A model generated the notes under the pieces. The model was not told the origin of the DNA. It saw nothing but the letters and a program-made list of their open reading frames with translations, and ran no database searches. Below, in pieces: positions 33,281-41,480 of a stretch of 45,908 nucleotides of DNA. Source of the stretch: Eubacteriales bacterium (GTDB lineage Bacteria; Bacillota; Clostridia; Lachnospirales; Lachnospiraceae); the NCBI GenBank assembly GCA_030524715.1, contig JAUNGB010000039.1:1-45908 (forward strand), read 5' to 3'. The position numbers and the translations under genes were made by a program. How positions within the stretch are numbered: the first letter of the stretch is position 1; each line of letters begins with the position of its first letter.

Positions 33281-35020
33281 TTATATTCTGACAACCAGCG
33301 TATTAAATCCCTGATACCTGCGGTAAGAAAAATCCCTTGCCTTTTCTTTGATCACCATAATTCCCAGAGCATCTGCATTGAAGTCTTCTTCACTTCCCGC
33401 CTTTCCGCTGTCCATGCTGAACGGGTTAAAGGAAACGGCATCATCACGGATATGCAGTTCAAAGCTCCCGTCCTGTTCTGCGATCAAGGTTATCTGGATA
33501 TACCCTTCGTTCTTCCCAAAGCCCCAGGTCAGGATGGCCATACACAACTCCTCTATGGCCAGATTTATGAAAAACTGCTGTTTTATTGTACTTTCCCATT
33601 TTCCGCAGAAATCCCCAGCTTCCTTAAGAAGCTGCTGCATATCCTCATCCTTGCTGCGTATTGTTTTCGTATAGACTCTTCCCTCGTCGGCATTTATTCC
33701 CTGAGTCAGGAAACACTTTCGTATCAGCAGCGCGGCAATCAGAGAAATCAGCTCCGTCAACGGGAATACAAACCAGAAATATTCCGTTCCCGTAAAAGAA
33801 AACAACACCGTAAGCGGAATCAAAACCGCGGCTCCCCTGAGAAACGCTATGGTAAACGCGCTTTTTTCCTGACTGCTTGCCTGAAAATAGCTTTCCAGTA
33901 TCATACTGATCCCCGCAATGACAGCGCTGGGCGCGTAAATTCTAAGGGCATGTCTTCCAAGACGCAGCGCCTCGCCGCTTCTGATCCCCAGCAGCATACA
34001 GACCGCATCCGGAAAAGCCATTACAAGCGCCGCCGCCAGCCCTCCGATCACTGTGCCCCATATCAGCCCTGTTTCTAAGGTTTTCCGGCATCCTTCCTGA
34101 TTCCTCTCACCAGAGTAATTGCTCACAAGAGGCTGCGCGGCTTTTGCCACTCCGTCATACAGATACAGCAGCAAAAAAGAAGTACTCTGTATCATCTCGA
34201 ATACCGCCACCGGGGCGCTTCCTCCAAGTCTCATCAGCATACGGTTCGCCGTCAGAATGAAGATCATAGAGAAAAAGTATTGGGACGAGGTAGATAATCC
34301 GACCCTTATACATTCTCCCAGTCCTTCCGCCGATGGACGGAGGGGAAGCATGACAAGGCAGCTCTTATTGCGGTACATTCCCCAAAGATAGATGCTGACA
34401 GACACAATAAGCCCCGCCAGCGTCGCCCATGCCGCTCCTTTTACCCCCATACGCATTCCCAGGACCAGAATAATATTAAGGGAAATATCCGTAAGGTTCC
34501 CCGCCGTAAAACCAAAGCCCGCCAGCTTTTCCTGGTCGTCGCTGCGGAGATAATAATTTAAAATATAAGAAATAAAAAAAAGAGGCGTACCTGAAATAAT
34601 AATCTGTATATAAGTACGGCTTGCCTGAAACAGTTCTTTGTCATCAGGCGCAGCGCCCAGCATCTCCAATATGGGAGCTAAAAAAAGATTCCCCAATACT
34701 GCCAAAGCGATGCCAAAGAATACTGCCGTCAGGATAACGCCCTGAAATCCGGCGGCAGCCTTCTCTTTTTCCCCTTTTGCCTGCAGCTTCGCATAGCGGA
34801 TAGAGCCTCCGCTTCCCAGTCCGTGCATGATAATATTGATCACCATAAAAACCGGCAGGGAAATGCTTATCGCAGCCAATCCGGTAACGCCCATACGATT
34901 GCCCACCACGATGGCGTCCGCCATATCCCCGAACGCAAGCGCTACGGCGGAAATCATGATAGGTATCAATTGCCGTATAAACATTCTGACAGTGAAATAA
35001 TCCATTGATCTACGCTTCAT
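33281..35020 (-). CDS. MATE transporter fused to a degenerate RsbW-type ATP-binding domain
   Basis: 579 residues. About 1-445 is a 12-helix MATE transporter (PIMISAVALAFGDMADAIVV near the N terminus). About 461-579 is a GHKL/RsbW-like domain. That domain is altered: at the N-box it reads EELCMAILT (Ala 495 in place of the Mg-binding Asn, Thr 498 for His), and G1 is DDAVSFNPF with Ala 528 where Gly is expected; LGIMVIKEKA keeps G2. It may therefore bind a partner or nucleotide without kinase activity. The start overlaps the DUF2156 gene by 11 bp. Such a fusion is unusual. Confidence 0.85.
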   Translation of the reverse strand: MKRRSMDYFTVRMFIRQLIPIMISAVALAFGDMADAIVVGNRMGVTGLAAISISLPVFMVINIIMHGLGSGGSIRYAKLQAKGEKEKAAAGFQGVILTAVFFGIALAVLGNLFLAPILEMLGAAPDDKELFQASRTYIQIIISGTPLFFISYILNYYLRSDDQEKLAGFGFTAGNLTDISLNIILVLGMRMGVKGAAWATLAGLIVSVSIYLWGMYRNKSCLVMLPLRPSAEGLGECIRVGLSTSSQYFFSMIFILTANRMLMRLGGSAPVAVFEMIQSTSFLLLYLYDGVAKAAQPLVSNYSGERNQEGCRKTLETGLIWGTVIGGLAAALVMAFPDAVCMLLGIRSGEALRLGRHALRIYAPSAVIAGISMILESYFQASSQEKSAFTIAFLRGAAVLIPLTVLFSFTGTEYFWFVFPLTELISLIAALLIRKCFLTQGINADEGRVYTKTIRSKDEDMQQLLKEAGDFCGKWESTIKQQFFINLAIEELCMAILTWGFGKNEGYIQITLIAEQDGSFELHIRDDAVSFNPFSMDSGKAGSEEDFNADALGIMVIKEKARDFSYRRYQGFNTLVVRI

Positions 35021-35888
35021 CCTGTTTTTTTCTCCCTGTATACATTTCCATTTGTCCCACCGGCCTCATCTGGCGTTTCATGGTACGAAGGCCCGGAATC
35101 CCCAGATCCTCTTCCGCATTGATCCATTCATACTGCTCCGGCAGACTGAGAAAAAGCTGGTGCTTTACATATACGGATAAGCCTGTGAGAAAGCTTTTCT
35201 GCTTTGCCAATGCCAGATCAAAGGTGCTATAGCTCAAGGGATAGCCCGCCGCCACAGCATAAGGTTCCTCGTCCACGTAGACCAGAATTCCCTCCACAGA
35301 CAATTCCCGTCTGTGACCCAGCAGGTTCCTGACAGCCTCTGTATCCCGGATTCCTCCCGTTCTCTCTCTGTCCCGCTCCCATAACCCGCAGATTTCCATC
35401 GCGGTATCCATGTTTTCATCGCACAGCCGTTCCCAGCGGAGCCTGTGATCATGCAAAACTCTGTTGATATGATTTCTCTGTCCGGAAAATTTTCTTCCCT
35501 GCAGCTTCTCCTGCTGTTTTCTGTCATACAGATATTCACTGTCGTTTTCACACAGCCGGATCTCAAAGCATCCGGGAAACTCCTGTTCCAAAAAGAGAGC
35601 GTCCTCACGCCTCATATAATAAAAGCAAAGCTCATCCTCTTTTATCTGACAGGAGATCCATTCTCTTACAGCCTTCCTATCTCCACAGGGAAAAAACCAT
35701 GCGTGTTCCCCGCGTAAACCATAAGACACAGAAAAAAAATCCTTTTCCAGACAGATTCCAAGCTTCATTTCTTCTTTCCAGATATACAGAGAGGAAAACC
35801 CATGGGAAGCAGCCTCATGACCTGCTTTCATACGCAGGCTCTCCACCTGGTCTTTCATTGACAGCTTAATCGGTTCCAAATGACTCAT
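35010..35888 (-). CDS. DUF2156 / phosphatidylglycerol lysyltransferase-like acyltransferase
   Basis: 292 residues. The C-terminal half has the acyltransferase pattern SGQRNHINRVLHDH, then GILVYVDEEPYAVAAGYPL, FDLALAKQKSFLTGLSVYVK and EWINAEEDLGIPGLRTMK, as in the DUF2156 part of MprF-like proteins, which use aminoacyl-tRNA. No MprF membrane part is attached. It overlaps the formyltransferase stop by ATGA, so it is translated with it. Substrate unknown: a lipid, a peptide or the molecule exported by the next gene. Confidence 0.82.
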   Translation of the reverse strand: MSHLEPIKLSMKDQVESLRMKAGHEAASHGFSSLYIWKEEMKLGICLEKDFFSVSYGLRGEHAWFFPCGDRKAVREWISCQIKEDELCFYYMRREDALFLEQEFPGCFEIRLCENDSEYLYDRKQQEKLQGRKFSGQRNHINRVLHDHRLRWERLCDENMDTAMEICGLWERDRERTGGIRDTEAVRNLLGHRRELSVEGILVYVDEEPYAVAAGYPLSYSTFDLALAKQKSFLTGLSVYVKHQLFLSLPEQYEWINAEEDLGIPGLRTMKRQMRPVGQMEMYTGRKKQDEA

Positions 35889-36691
35889 AACAATCTTCTT
35901 ATCCTTTTTGCGCTGATAAAGCCCCCGTTCAGGGGAAGATTATCCGTACTCCCTTCCCCTTTATGGGCCTGGCCTTCTAATACGCCGTATTTTTCCGCTC
36001 CCGTATCATAAATACACTCATATCCGTAAAAAGCCCTTAAAATAAGATCCGCTTCCTCCGGCTTCATCCGAGGCATAATGGGAAAATCCTGTTCTTCTAC
36101 GGTTTCCCAGTATTCCCCGTCTTCCTGGGGAACGGCGTCCCGATACAGCGCGTCAAAATCAGAAACTAACCTTTTCATCATTTCCGGGAGAAGCTGCCGC
36201 TGCCTTTCCAGCAACGTCCTGTGGTTATCCCGTGGATAAACAGGAATTTCCCGCTGCAGAAGGATATCTCCCTCATCCAGCCGGTCAGTCATTTTGTGCA
36301 GTGTCACGCCGCTTTTGTCCAATCCCTTTAATATCGTCACCGGCATAGGCCATGCTCCCCGTCCTATGGGAAGCAGTGCAGGATGGATATTGATGACCGG
36401 CAGCTTGTCCGACACCGGGATTTTATAGTAATATCCTCCGCAGACGGCAAATCTGCAGCCCTCTCGATACCAGCGTTCCAGATCCTCCGGGCAAACCTTC
36501 CCTATCTTTAAAGGAATGTGGTTTCTCTCTGCAAAGGCGCATACCTCCCTGTTAAATTCTGTTTCATTGTCTGTCCGGCAGCTTACAACCTCCGCAATTT
36601 CACAGAATGAAGCCAGGACCGGAAGCGCCGGATACAGCAGATCGATCCCGATATATGCTATTTTATATGTTTTCACCGCCTTATTCTCCAT
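35885..36691 (-). CDS. Formyltransferase-like protein (Fmt/ArnA fold)
   Basis: 268 residues, shorter than a methionyl-tRNA formyltransferase. The catalytic Asn and His are in VINIHPALLPIGRGAWP and the Asp in LDEGDILLQREIPVY, so it should use 10-formyl-THF. The first gene of the operon, with AGAGG before the ATG. Because the N-terminal tRNA-binding partner domain is lacking, its target is more likely an amino group on a small molecule than Met-tRNA. Followed by a DUF2156 gene with a 4-bp overlap. Confidence 0.85.
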   Translation of the reverse strand: MENKAVKTYKIAYIGIDLLYPALPVLASFCEIAEVVSCRTDNETEFNREVCAFAERNHIPLKIGKVCPEDLERWYREGCRFAVCGGYYYKIPVSDKLPVINIHPALLPIGRGAWPMPVTILKGLDKSGVTLHKMTDRLDEGDILLQREIPVYPRDNHRTLLERQRQLLPEMMKRLVSDFDALYRDAVPQEDGEYWETVEEQDFPIMPRMKPEEADLILRAFYGYECIYDTGAEKYGVLEGQAHKGEGSTDNLPLNGGFISAKRIRRLL

Positions 36692-36797
36692 AAATGACCT
36701 CTAAAATCTGACCAATTCATTCACATGGCAGATGATCAGGCTGCCTTTTTGGCATTCCTCTTTTTCTGTGTGCCGAGAAGTTTTCTGATTTTATTAT

Positions 36798-36833
36798 GTC
36801 GAATGCCCCGCAGCAAGTTGCGGGGCATTCGAC
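36798..36833 (-). terminator. 15-bp perfect inverted repeat between coaX and the formyltransferase operon
   Basis: GTCGAATGCCCCGCA / TGCGGGGCATTCGAC, 6-nt loop. It lies 28 bp after the coaX stop, in a good place for a terminator, but no clear U-tract follows on the minus strand. Confidence 0.55.
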
Positions 36834-36860
36834 TGACAGAGCCATACCCTGTTCCTGCCG

Positions 36861-37625
36861 CTATTTATTTTTTTCGTAGATGACCATAAGCCCCTTCAGC
36901 AGCAGATCCTCATCCAGAATGATCTCCCGTTTGCAATGGGGAATAATCTTCTTCGCCAGCCCTCCGGTAGCAATTACCGTAGCCTTCTGTCCAAGCTCTT
37001 CCTCAATACGGTCGATAATTCCGTCAATAGCCGCCGCGCTGCTGTAAAGCACGCCGCTCTTCATACATTCAATGGTATTTTTGCCGATGATACGCTTTGG
37101 AGCCTCTATCCCAATGGCGCTTAACTGGGACGCCCGGGAAGTGAGGGCGTCCAATGACACCTGAATCCCCGGAAGGATCATTCCCCCGATATAATTTTTC
37201 TTCCCGTCTACAACGGAAGCCGTGGTGGCCGTGCCCATATCGATCACGATCAGAGGAACCGGATATTCAGCAATTCCCGCAACCGCGTCCGCCACCAGGT
37301 CGGCGCCAAGCTGTCCGGGATGATCCATCATAATATTCAGCCCTGTCCTGGTTCCCGGGCCAAGGACCATAACCTCTTTTTTCAGGATCTTTTCCGCCGC
37401 CAGTTTCGCAATGTTGGTGATCTGGGGCACCACAGAGGAAATAATACAGCCTTCAAGATCATGGCGCTTAATATGGTAAATATCCAGAATCGTCTTGATA
37501 TCAACGGCATATTCCAATTCTGTTTTTGTCCTTACTGTGGAAATACGTTCAATAAAAAACGTCTTTTCCCTGTCGATACATCCTATCACAATGTTAGTGT
37601 TTCCAATATCTATTGCTAAAATCAT
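36861..37625 (-). CDS. coaX: Type III pantothenate kinase
   Basis: 254 residues, full length. ASKHA fold with ILAIDIGNTNIVIGCID, PGQLGADLVADAVAG and VIDMGTATTASVV. It phosphorylates pantothenate with ATP, the first step of CoA synthesis, and unlike type I is not strongly feedback-inhibited. It starts 3 bp after the panT-like gene, in the same transcript. Confidence 0.95.
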   Translation of the reverse strand: MILAIDIGNTNIVIGCIDREKTFFIERISTVRTKTELEYAVDIKTILDIYHIKRHDLEGCIISSVVPQITNIAKLAAEKILKKEVMVLGPGTRTGLNIMMDHPGQLGADLVADAVAGIAEYPVPLIVIDMGTATTASVVDGKKNYIGGMILPGIQVSLDALTSRASQLSAIGIEAPKRIIGKNTIECMKSGVLYSSAAAIDGIIDRIEEELGQKATVIATGGLAKKIIPHCKREIILDEDLLLKGLMVIYEKNK

Positions 37626-37628
37626 ATT

Positions 37629-38279
37629 TTATACCGCCTGTTTCGTCGGCTGCCTCCATGCAGCCTGATATACTTTCAAAAGAGCCTTTCCAAGAGCTGT
37701 GACAAGAATAGCCGCCGCTATCGCTTCCGGGATGCCGGACGCTGTGACCGTACCCATGATCAGCCCGAATACGGCTGAAACCGCCACATTCTTAGCTTCT
37801 GCATACTGCTGCGCAAACAGGAAATAAATACTTCCCATGACAAAAACAGTATTTACCATGGAGCCTGCAAATCCGGTTATGATAAGCGATACATAGGAAT
37901 TCAGCTTCACCTTTTTCAATAAAATCCAAAGCCAGCCGGAGATCACGCCGATCATGATCCGGCAGCCCACCGAAATCCAGAGAGCCTTCAAAACCCCGGC
38001 CAGCCCGGTAGTGCTCAGAAACGGTGAAAATGCAAAGGACAGCAGTGTGGGCGCCATGGTGTTGCTGATTAATGAGCATACGCCAAAGGTCGCTCCCAGG
38101 ATTGCCCCTGCCATTGGTCCTAAAATCACAGCTCCTACGATCACCGGAATGTGGACGGTGGTAGCCTTAATGATCGGAAGCTGGATCATTCCCAGAGGCG
38201 TGTTAGCCAGAAGAATAACGATCGCCGCCATCAACGCGACGCTGACCATCCAGCGGGTGTCTTTTTTGTTTTTTTTCAT
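37629..38279 (-). CDS. ECF transporter S component, PanT-like
   Basis: 216 residues with about six helices; the block GMIQLPIIKATTVHIPVIVGAVILGP is typical of pantothenate S components (PanT). It captures pantothenate for the shared ECF module. Between coaBC and coaX, its context fits pantothenate uptake and use. Direct proof of substrate is lacking. Confidence 0.85.
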   Translation of the reverse strand: MKKNKKDTRWMVSVALMAAIVILLANTPLGMIQLPIIKATTVHIPVIVGAVILGPMAGAILGATFGVCSLISNTMAPTLLSFAFSPFLSTTGLAGVLKALWISVGCRIMIGVISGWLWILLKKVKLNSYVSLIITGFAGSMVNTVFVMGSIYFLFAQQYAEAKNVAVSAVFGLIMGTVTASGIPEAIAAAILVTALGKALLKVYQAAWRQPTKQAV

Positions 38280-38384
38280 GTTGGTTCCTCCTTGTTATCA
38301 TTCCCTCTTACGGGATACAATACGGTGCGGAATAACGGGCAGCTCTTTTTATGACTCGCTCGCCCGTTTCCCTGTGTAAACGGG

Positions 38385-39584
38385 TTACGCTTCCTTCATA
38401 AGAGAAAGAATTTTATCCAGGATTTGGTTTGCTGCATCCTCCTTGCTCATTAACTGGAGTGATACGTCCTCATCCTTTGTGATCAGGGTCAGCACATTGG
38501 TATCTCCCTGGAATCCGGCCCCTGCCACCTTAAGATTATTGGCGGCTACCATATCCAGATTCTTCTTTTTAAGCTTTTCCCTGGAATTGTCCAGCATATT
38601 CTCGGTTTCCATAGAAAATCCGCATAAAAACTGTCCCGGACGCTTATGCTCTCCCAGATATTTCAGAATATCATCTGTCTTTTCCAGAGCAATGGACATT
38701 TCCGCGTCCTTTTTCTTGATTTTCTCGCCGCTGACAACACATGGGCGGTAGTCCGCAACGGCGGCGGCCTTAATGATAATGTCCTGTTCTGCGCTTATCG
38801 AGGTAACTGCTTCAAACATGTCTCTCGCCGTAATGACAGGAACAACATTCACAAACATCGGCGGCTCAATGGCAGTGGGGCCGCTTACCAGCGTGACCTC
38901 TGCCCCCCGCATCATCGCCATCTTTGCAAGGGCATAGCCCATTTTCCCGGAGGAATGATTGGTGATATATCGCACGGGATCGATGGCTTCCTGAGTAGGC
39001 CCGGCTGTCACCAGGACCTTTTTCCCCTGCAGATCCTTCGGGAAAGCAATTTCCCTTAAAATATACTGAAGCAGGGTTTCCGGCTCCGGCATTTTTCCTG
39101 CGCCTGTATCTCCGCATGCCAGATAGCCGTACGCAGGTGCAATGACCTCATAGCCGTAATGTCTCAATGTATCCAGATTATCCTGAACAATGGGATTTTC
39201 ATACATGTTTGTGTTCATGGCAGGAGAAACCAGAACCTTGCATTTACAGGCCATGATCGTTGTAGTCAGCATATCGTCCGCGATTCCGTGGGCAAGCTTG
39301 CCGATAACATTCGCGCTGGCAGGGGCAAGCATGACCACATCCGCCTGCTTCGCAATCGATACGTGCTCTACCTGGAACTGAAAATTCCTGTCAAAGGTAT
39401 CCACCAGGCATTTATTTCCCGTCAGAGACTCAAAGGTAATGGGATTGATAAAATTTGTGGCGTTCTGAGTCATCAGGACGTGCACCTGCGCGTGAAGCTT
39501 GTTCAGCGCGCTGGCCAGATATGCAATTTTATATGCCGCGATACTTCCGGTGACTCCCAGAAGGACGGTTTTTCCCTTTAACAT
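38385..39584 (-). CDS. coaBC: Phosphopantothenoylcysteine decarboxylase / phosphopantothenate-cysteine ligase
   Basis: 399 residues from the ATG at 39584; AGGAGGGAGACA lies right before it, and the CoaBC N terminus (MLKGKTVLLGVTGSIAAYKI) begins here, so a longer open frame upstream is not used. CoaC part about 1-190 with PAMNTNMYENPIVQDN and ACGDTGAGKMPEPE; CoaB part about 190-399 with VTAGPTQEAIDPVRYITNHS and AAVADYRP. It converts 4'-phosphopantothenate and Cys into 4'-phosphopantetheine. First gene of the CoA cluster. Confidence 0.95.
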   Translation of the reverse strand: MLKGKTVLLGVTGSIAAYKIAYLASALNKLHAQVHVLMTQNATNFINPITFESLTGNKCLVDTFDRNFQFQVEHVSIAKQADVVMLAPASANVIGKLAHGIADDMLTTTIMACKCKVLVSPAMNTNMYENPIVQDNLDTLRHYGYEVIAPAYGYLACGDTGAGKMPEPETLLQYILREIAFPKDLQGKKVLVTAGPTQEAIDPVRYITNHSSGKMGYALAKMAMMRGAEVTLVSGPTAIEPPMFVNVVPVITARDMFEAVTSISAEQDIIIKAAAVADYRPCVVSGEKIKKKDAEMSIALEKTDDILKYLGEHKRPGQFLCGFSMETENMLDNSREKLKKKNLDMVAANNLKVAGAGFQGDTNVLTLITKDEDVSLQLMSKEDAANQILDKILSLMKEA

Positions 39585-39620
39585 TGTCTCCCTCCTTTGT
39601 TTCTGTATGATATTTGATTC

Positions 39621-39650
39621 ATTATAAAACAAACCCTTCAGGGAGCGCAA
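39621..39650 (-). promoter_or_regulatory. Candidate promoter of coaBC
   Basis: Read on the minus strand: TTGCGC, 18-bp spacer, TATAAT (plus coordinates 39645-39650 and 39621-39626). Confidence 0.5.
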
Positions 39651-39690
39651 CGTTTTTTTTCTATGTTCTGTATTTTGTCCACACAGAACG

Positions 39691-39753
39691 TTGCTGTTCA
39701 CACTTGTGGTGTTAACCAATAGCAGACAGGTTACATAACCTGTGAACAGTAGC
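39691..39753. repeat. Palindromic element with CTGTTCACA / TGTGAACAG arms
   Basis: Long imperfect palindrome; inner CAGGTTA/TAACCTG stem. Between coaBC and the divergent methyltransferase. Related to the GTGAACAGTAAC element at 41396. Confidence 0.5.
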
Positions 39754-39773
39754 GCCATAAATACGATCACATC

Positions 39774-39802
39774 TGTTTTTCTCCGGCAGGAAATGATATA
39801 AT
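39774..39802 (+). promoter_or_regulatory. Candidate promoter of the MnmM-like gene
   Basis: Weak TGTTTT -35 (39774-39779), 17-bp spacer, extended TGATATAAT -10 (TATAAT at 39797-39802). Confidence 0.5.
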
Positions 39803-39852
39803 ATCGGATGCATGATATGAAAACAGATGAGAAAACGGGCAAAGGAGGCTTT

Positions 39853-40422
39853 ATGATGGATAATCTTCTTATCACGCAATGGTGCGCGCGCTTTATCCGC
39901 GAGCAGGTAAAGGAAGGGGATTTTTGTATAGACGCTACTATGGGAAATGGAAATGATACCCTTTTGCTGTCGCAGCTTTGTAAGGAAACCGGAAAGGTGC
40001 TTGCATTCGATATCCAGAAGCAGGCTCTTGAGCACACTGCAAAACGTCTGCTGGATGCAAAGGCTCCGGATAATTACCGCCTGGTCCTGGATTCCCACGC
40101 AAATATGAAAAACTATGCTAAGCCGGACACGGCAAGCTGCATTGTTTTCAACCTGGGATATCTTCCCGGTGGAGATCATAAAAAAGCGACCCATAAGAAC
40201 TCCACCATTTCAGCTTTGAACCAGGCGCTTGACATCCTGAAAAAAGGCGGATTGCTTTCTCTTTGTATTTACAGCGGAAGGGATTCCGGCTTTGAGGAAC
40301 GTGATGCAGTTCTTGAATGGCTGAAAGCTCTGGAGTCCCGGAAATACCTGGTGATTAAAAGCGACTACTACAACCGCCCCAATCATCCGCCTATTCCGGT
40401 ACTTGTGATAAAGCTAAAATAG
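39853..40422 (+). CDS. MnmM/YtqB-like tRNA methyltransferase
   Basis: 189 residues from ATG 39853; the next codon is also ATG and the AGGAGG spacing slightly favours 39856. SAM-binding motif FCIDATMGNGNDTLLLSQL, then VLAFDIQKQALE and the family block IVFNLGYLPGGDHKKATH. Members of this rRNA_methylase-like family include YtqB, which methylates mnm5s2U34 of tRNA. Function transferred from family, so moderate. It is monocistronic and divergent from coaBC. Confidence 0.8.
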   Translation: MMDNLLITQWCARFIREQVKEGDFCIDATMGNGNDTLLLSQLCKETGKVLAFDIQKQALEHTAKRLLDAKAPDNYRLVLDSHANMKNYAKPDTASCIVFNLGYLPGGDHKKATHKNSTISALNQALDILKKGGLLSLCIYSGRDSGFEERDAVLEWLKALESRKYLVIKSDYYNRPNHPPIPVLVIKLK

Positions 40423-40455
40423 CCTTCTGCGGTCTTTATGGATTGTTCAAGCGCA

Positions 40456-40501
40456 GAAGAGCAACGGCTCCCGGCTTATCGCCCGGGAGCCGCCGCTCTT
40501 C
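40456..40501. terminator. Long GC-rich hairpin between two convergent genes
   Basis: GAAGAGC / GCTCTTC outer arms and GGCTCCCGG / CCGGGAGCC inner arms. It could end both the MnmM-like and the cyclase gene. No U-tract on either side. Confidence 0.6.
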
Positions 40502-40506
40502 GTAAA

Positions 40507-40525
40507 GCGGATATTCGCGCTCCGC
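40507..40525 (-). repeat. 19-nt stem-loop, copy 2 (GCGGA / TCCGC)
   Basis: GCGGATATTCGCGCTCCGC. Same pattern as 23837 and 43268; in the minus direction it comes just after the cyclase gene and before the long hairpin. Confidence 0.6.
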
Positions 40526-40547
40526 AAACTGAATTCCTTCTGGCAGG

Positions 40548-41300
40548 TCATTCTGTAATCGCCCATACTCGTGCAGGAAGCCCTGTCGCCCCTTCAAATC
40601 TTGGGTAAGATACAATGATCACCGCTCCGGCAGGGGCTACCTGATCGAGATTCGTAAGTACCTCTACCTGCAGCTTGCCCTGATCCAGCACGTATCTTTC
40701 ACATGCCAGATCTCCCGCCGCTGCAGCCACTACGGAGGCGTCCGTATCAAGAGCTTCATGCCCGTTAGCCGCAGCATTTCTCTCTTCATAAATATATTTC
40801 AACGCTTCCAAGGACCAGCCCGGGAAATGCTCACCGCCTTCTGCATCTGTTCCGGAAAGCGCGTCCATATCCGGCCATTTTTCTGACCAGCCCGTATATA
40901 AAGCCACAAAAGCGCCGTCGGGAATGTCGCCGTATTTCGCTTCATATTCCCTGATGTCTTCTACCGTTACCGCATACTCCGGATTTTCTTTGACTTTTTC
41001 GGTGACGTCGATCACACATAACGGGAAGATTAAGTCTTCTACCCCATATTTCTCGGATAGCTCACGACCCTTTACAAAATGTCCCGGAAAATCAATATGT
41101 GTTCCAAACTGTCCCGGAAATTTAAAAGTCTGGATGAGGCAATCCAGCATCTCATTTCCCCAGTCAAAGCAGGTACGTGCCAGATCTACAGACCCTTCCG
41201 GAATTCCAGCCCAGTAAGGACTGTCATTATTAAGAAAATGCGACAGTTCCACCCATTTGTATTTCTTTGCTTCCTTTAATGCTTCCCATAACTGATACAT
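40548..41300 (-). CDS. Cyclase family (kynurenine-formamidase-like) hydrolase
   Basis: 250 residues. The metal-binding signature GTHIDFPGHF is intact at about residues 66-75. The family hydrolyses amides, such as formylkynurenine in KynB, or cyclic acids. A specific substrate cannot be derived. AGGAGGG precedes the ATG. It is single, with hairpins on either side. Confidence 0.88.
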   Translation of the reverse strand: MYQLWEALKEAKKYKWVELSHFLNNDSPYWAGIPEGSVDLARTCFDWGNEMLDCLIQTFKFPGQFGTHIDFPGHFVKGRELSEKYGVEDLIFPLCVIDVTEKVKENPEYAVTVEDIREYEAKYGDIPDGAFVALYTGWSEKWPDMDALSGTDAEGGEHFPGWSLEALKYIYEERNAAANGHEALDTDASVVAAAAGDLACERYVLDQGKLQVEVLTNLDQVAPAGAVIIVSYPRFEGATGLPARVWAITE

Positions 41301-41395
41301 AAAAAAGCCCTCCTATATTTCCTATTATTCTTATAGGTAATAATACAGCATATTCCTGATTTTGCCAAGACACTTTTTTACATTATTTCCCGGGA

Positions 41396-41479
41396 GTGAA
41401 CAGTAACTGTTACTGTTCATTACCAAGCCTTGCACCGGCTGCAAGGCTATGGGCCGGTAGCGCTGAGTAACCAGTAACT
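41396..41479. repeat. Palindromic element with GTGAACAGTAAC arms
   Basis: GAACAGTAAC-T-GTTACTGTTC at 41398-41418 is a perfect palindrome, and CAGTAAC recurs at about 41472. Inside is AGCCTTGCA / TGCAAGGCT. Right after the DUF4097 gene stop. Confidence 0.55.
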
Positions 41480-41480
41480 T

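Noticed and set aside
39585-40037. Longer start of coaBC extending to 40037
   Set aside because: The extra N-terminal part overlaps the divergent MnmM-like gene and has no conserved content; a strong ribosome binding site is directly before 39584.
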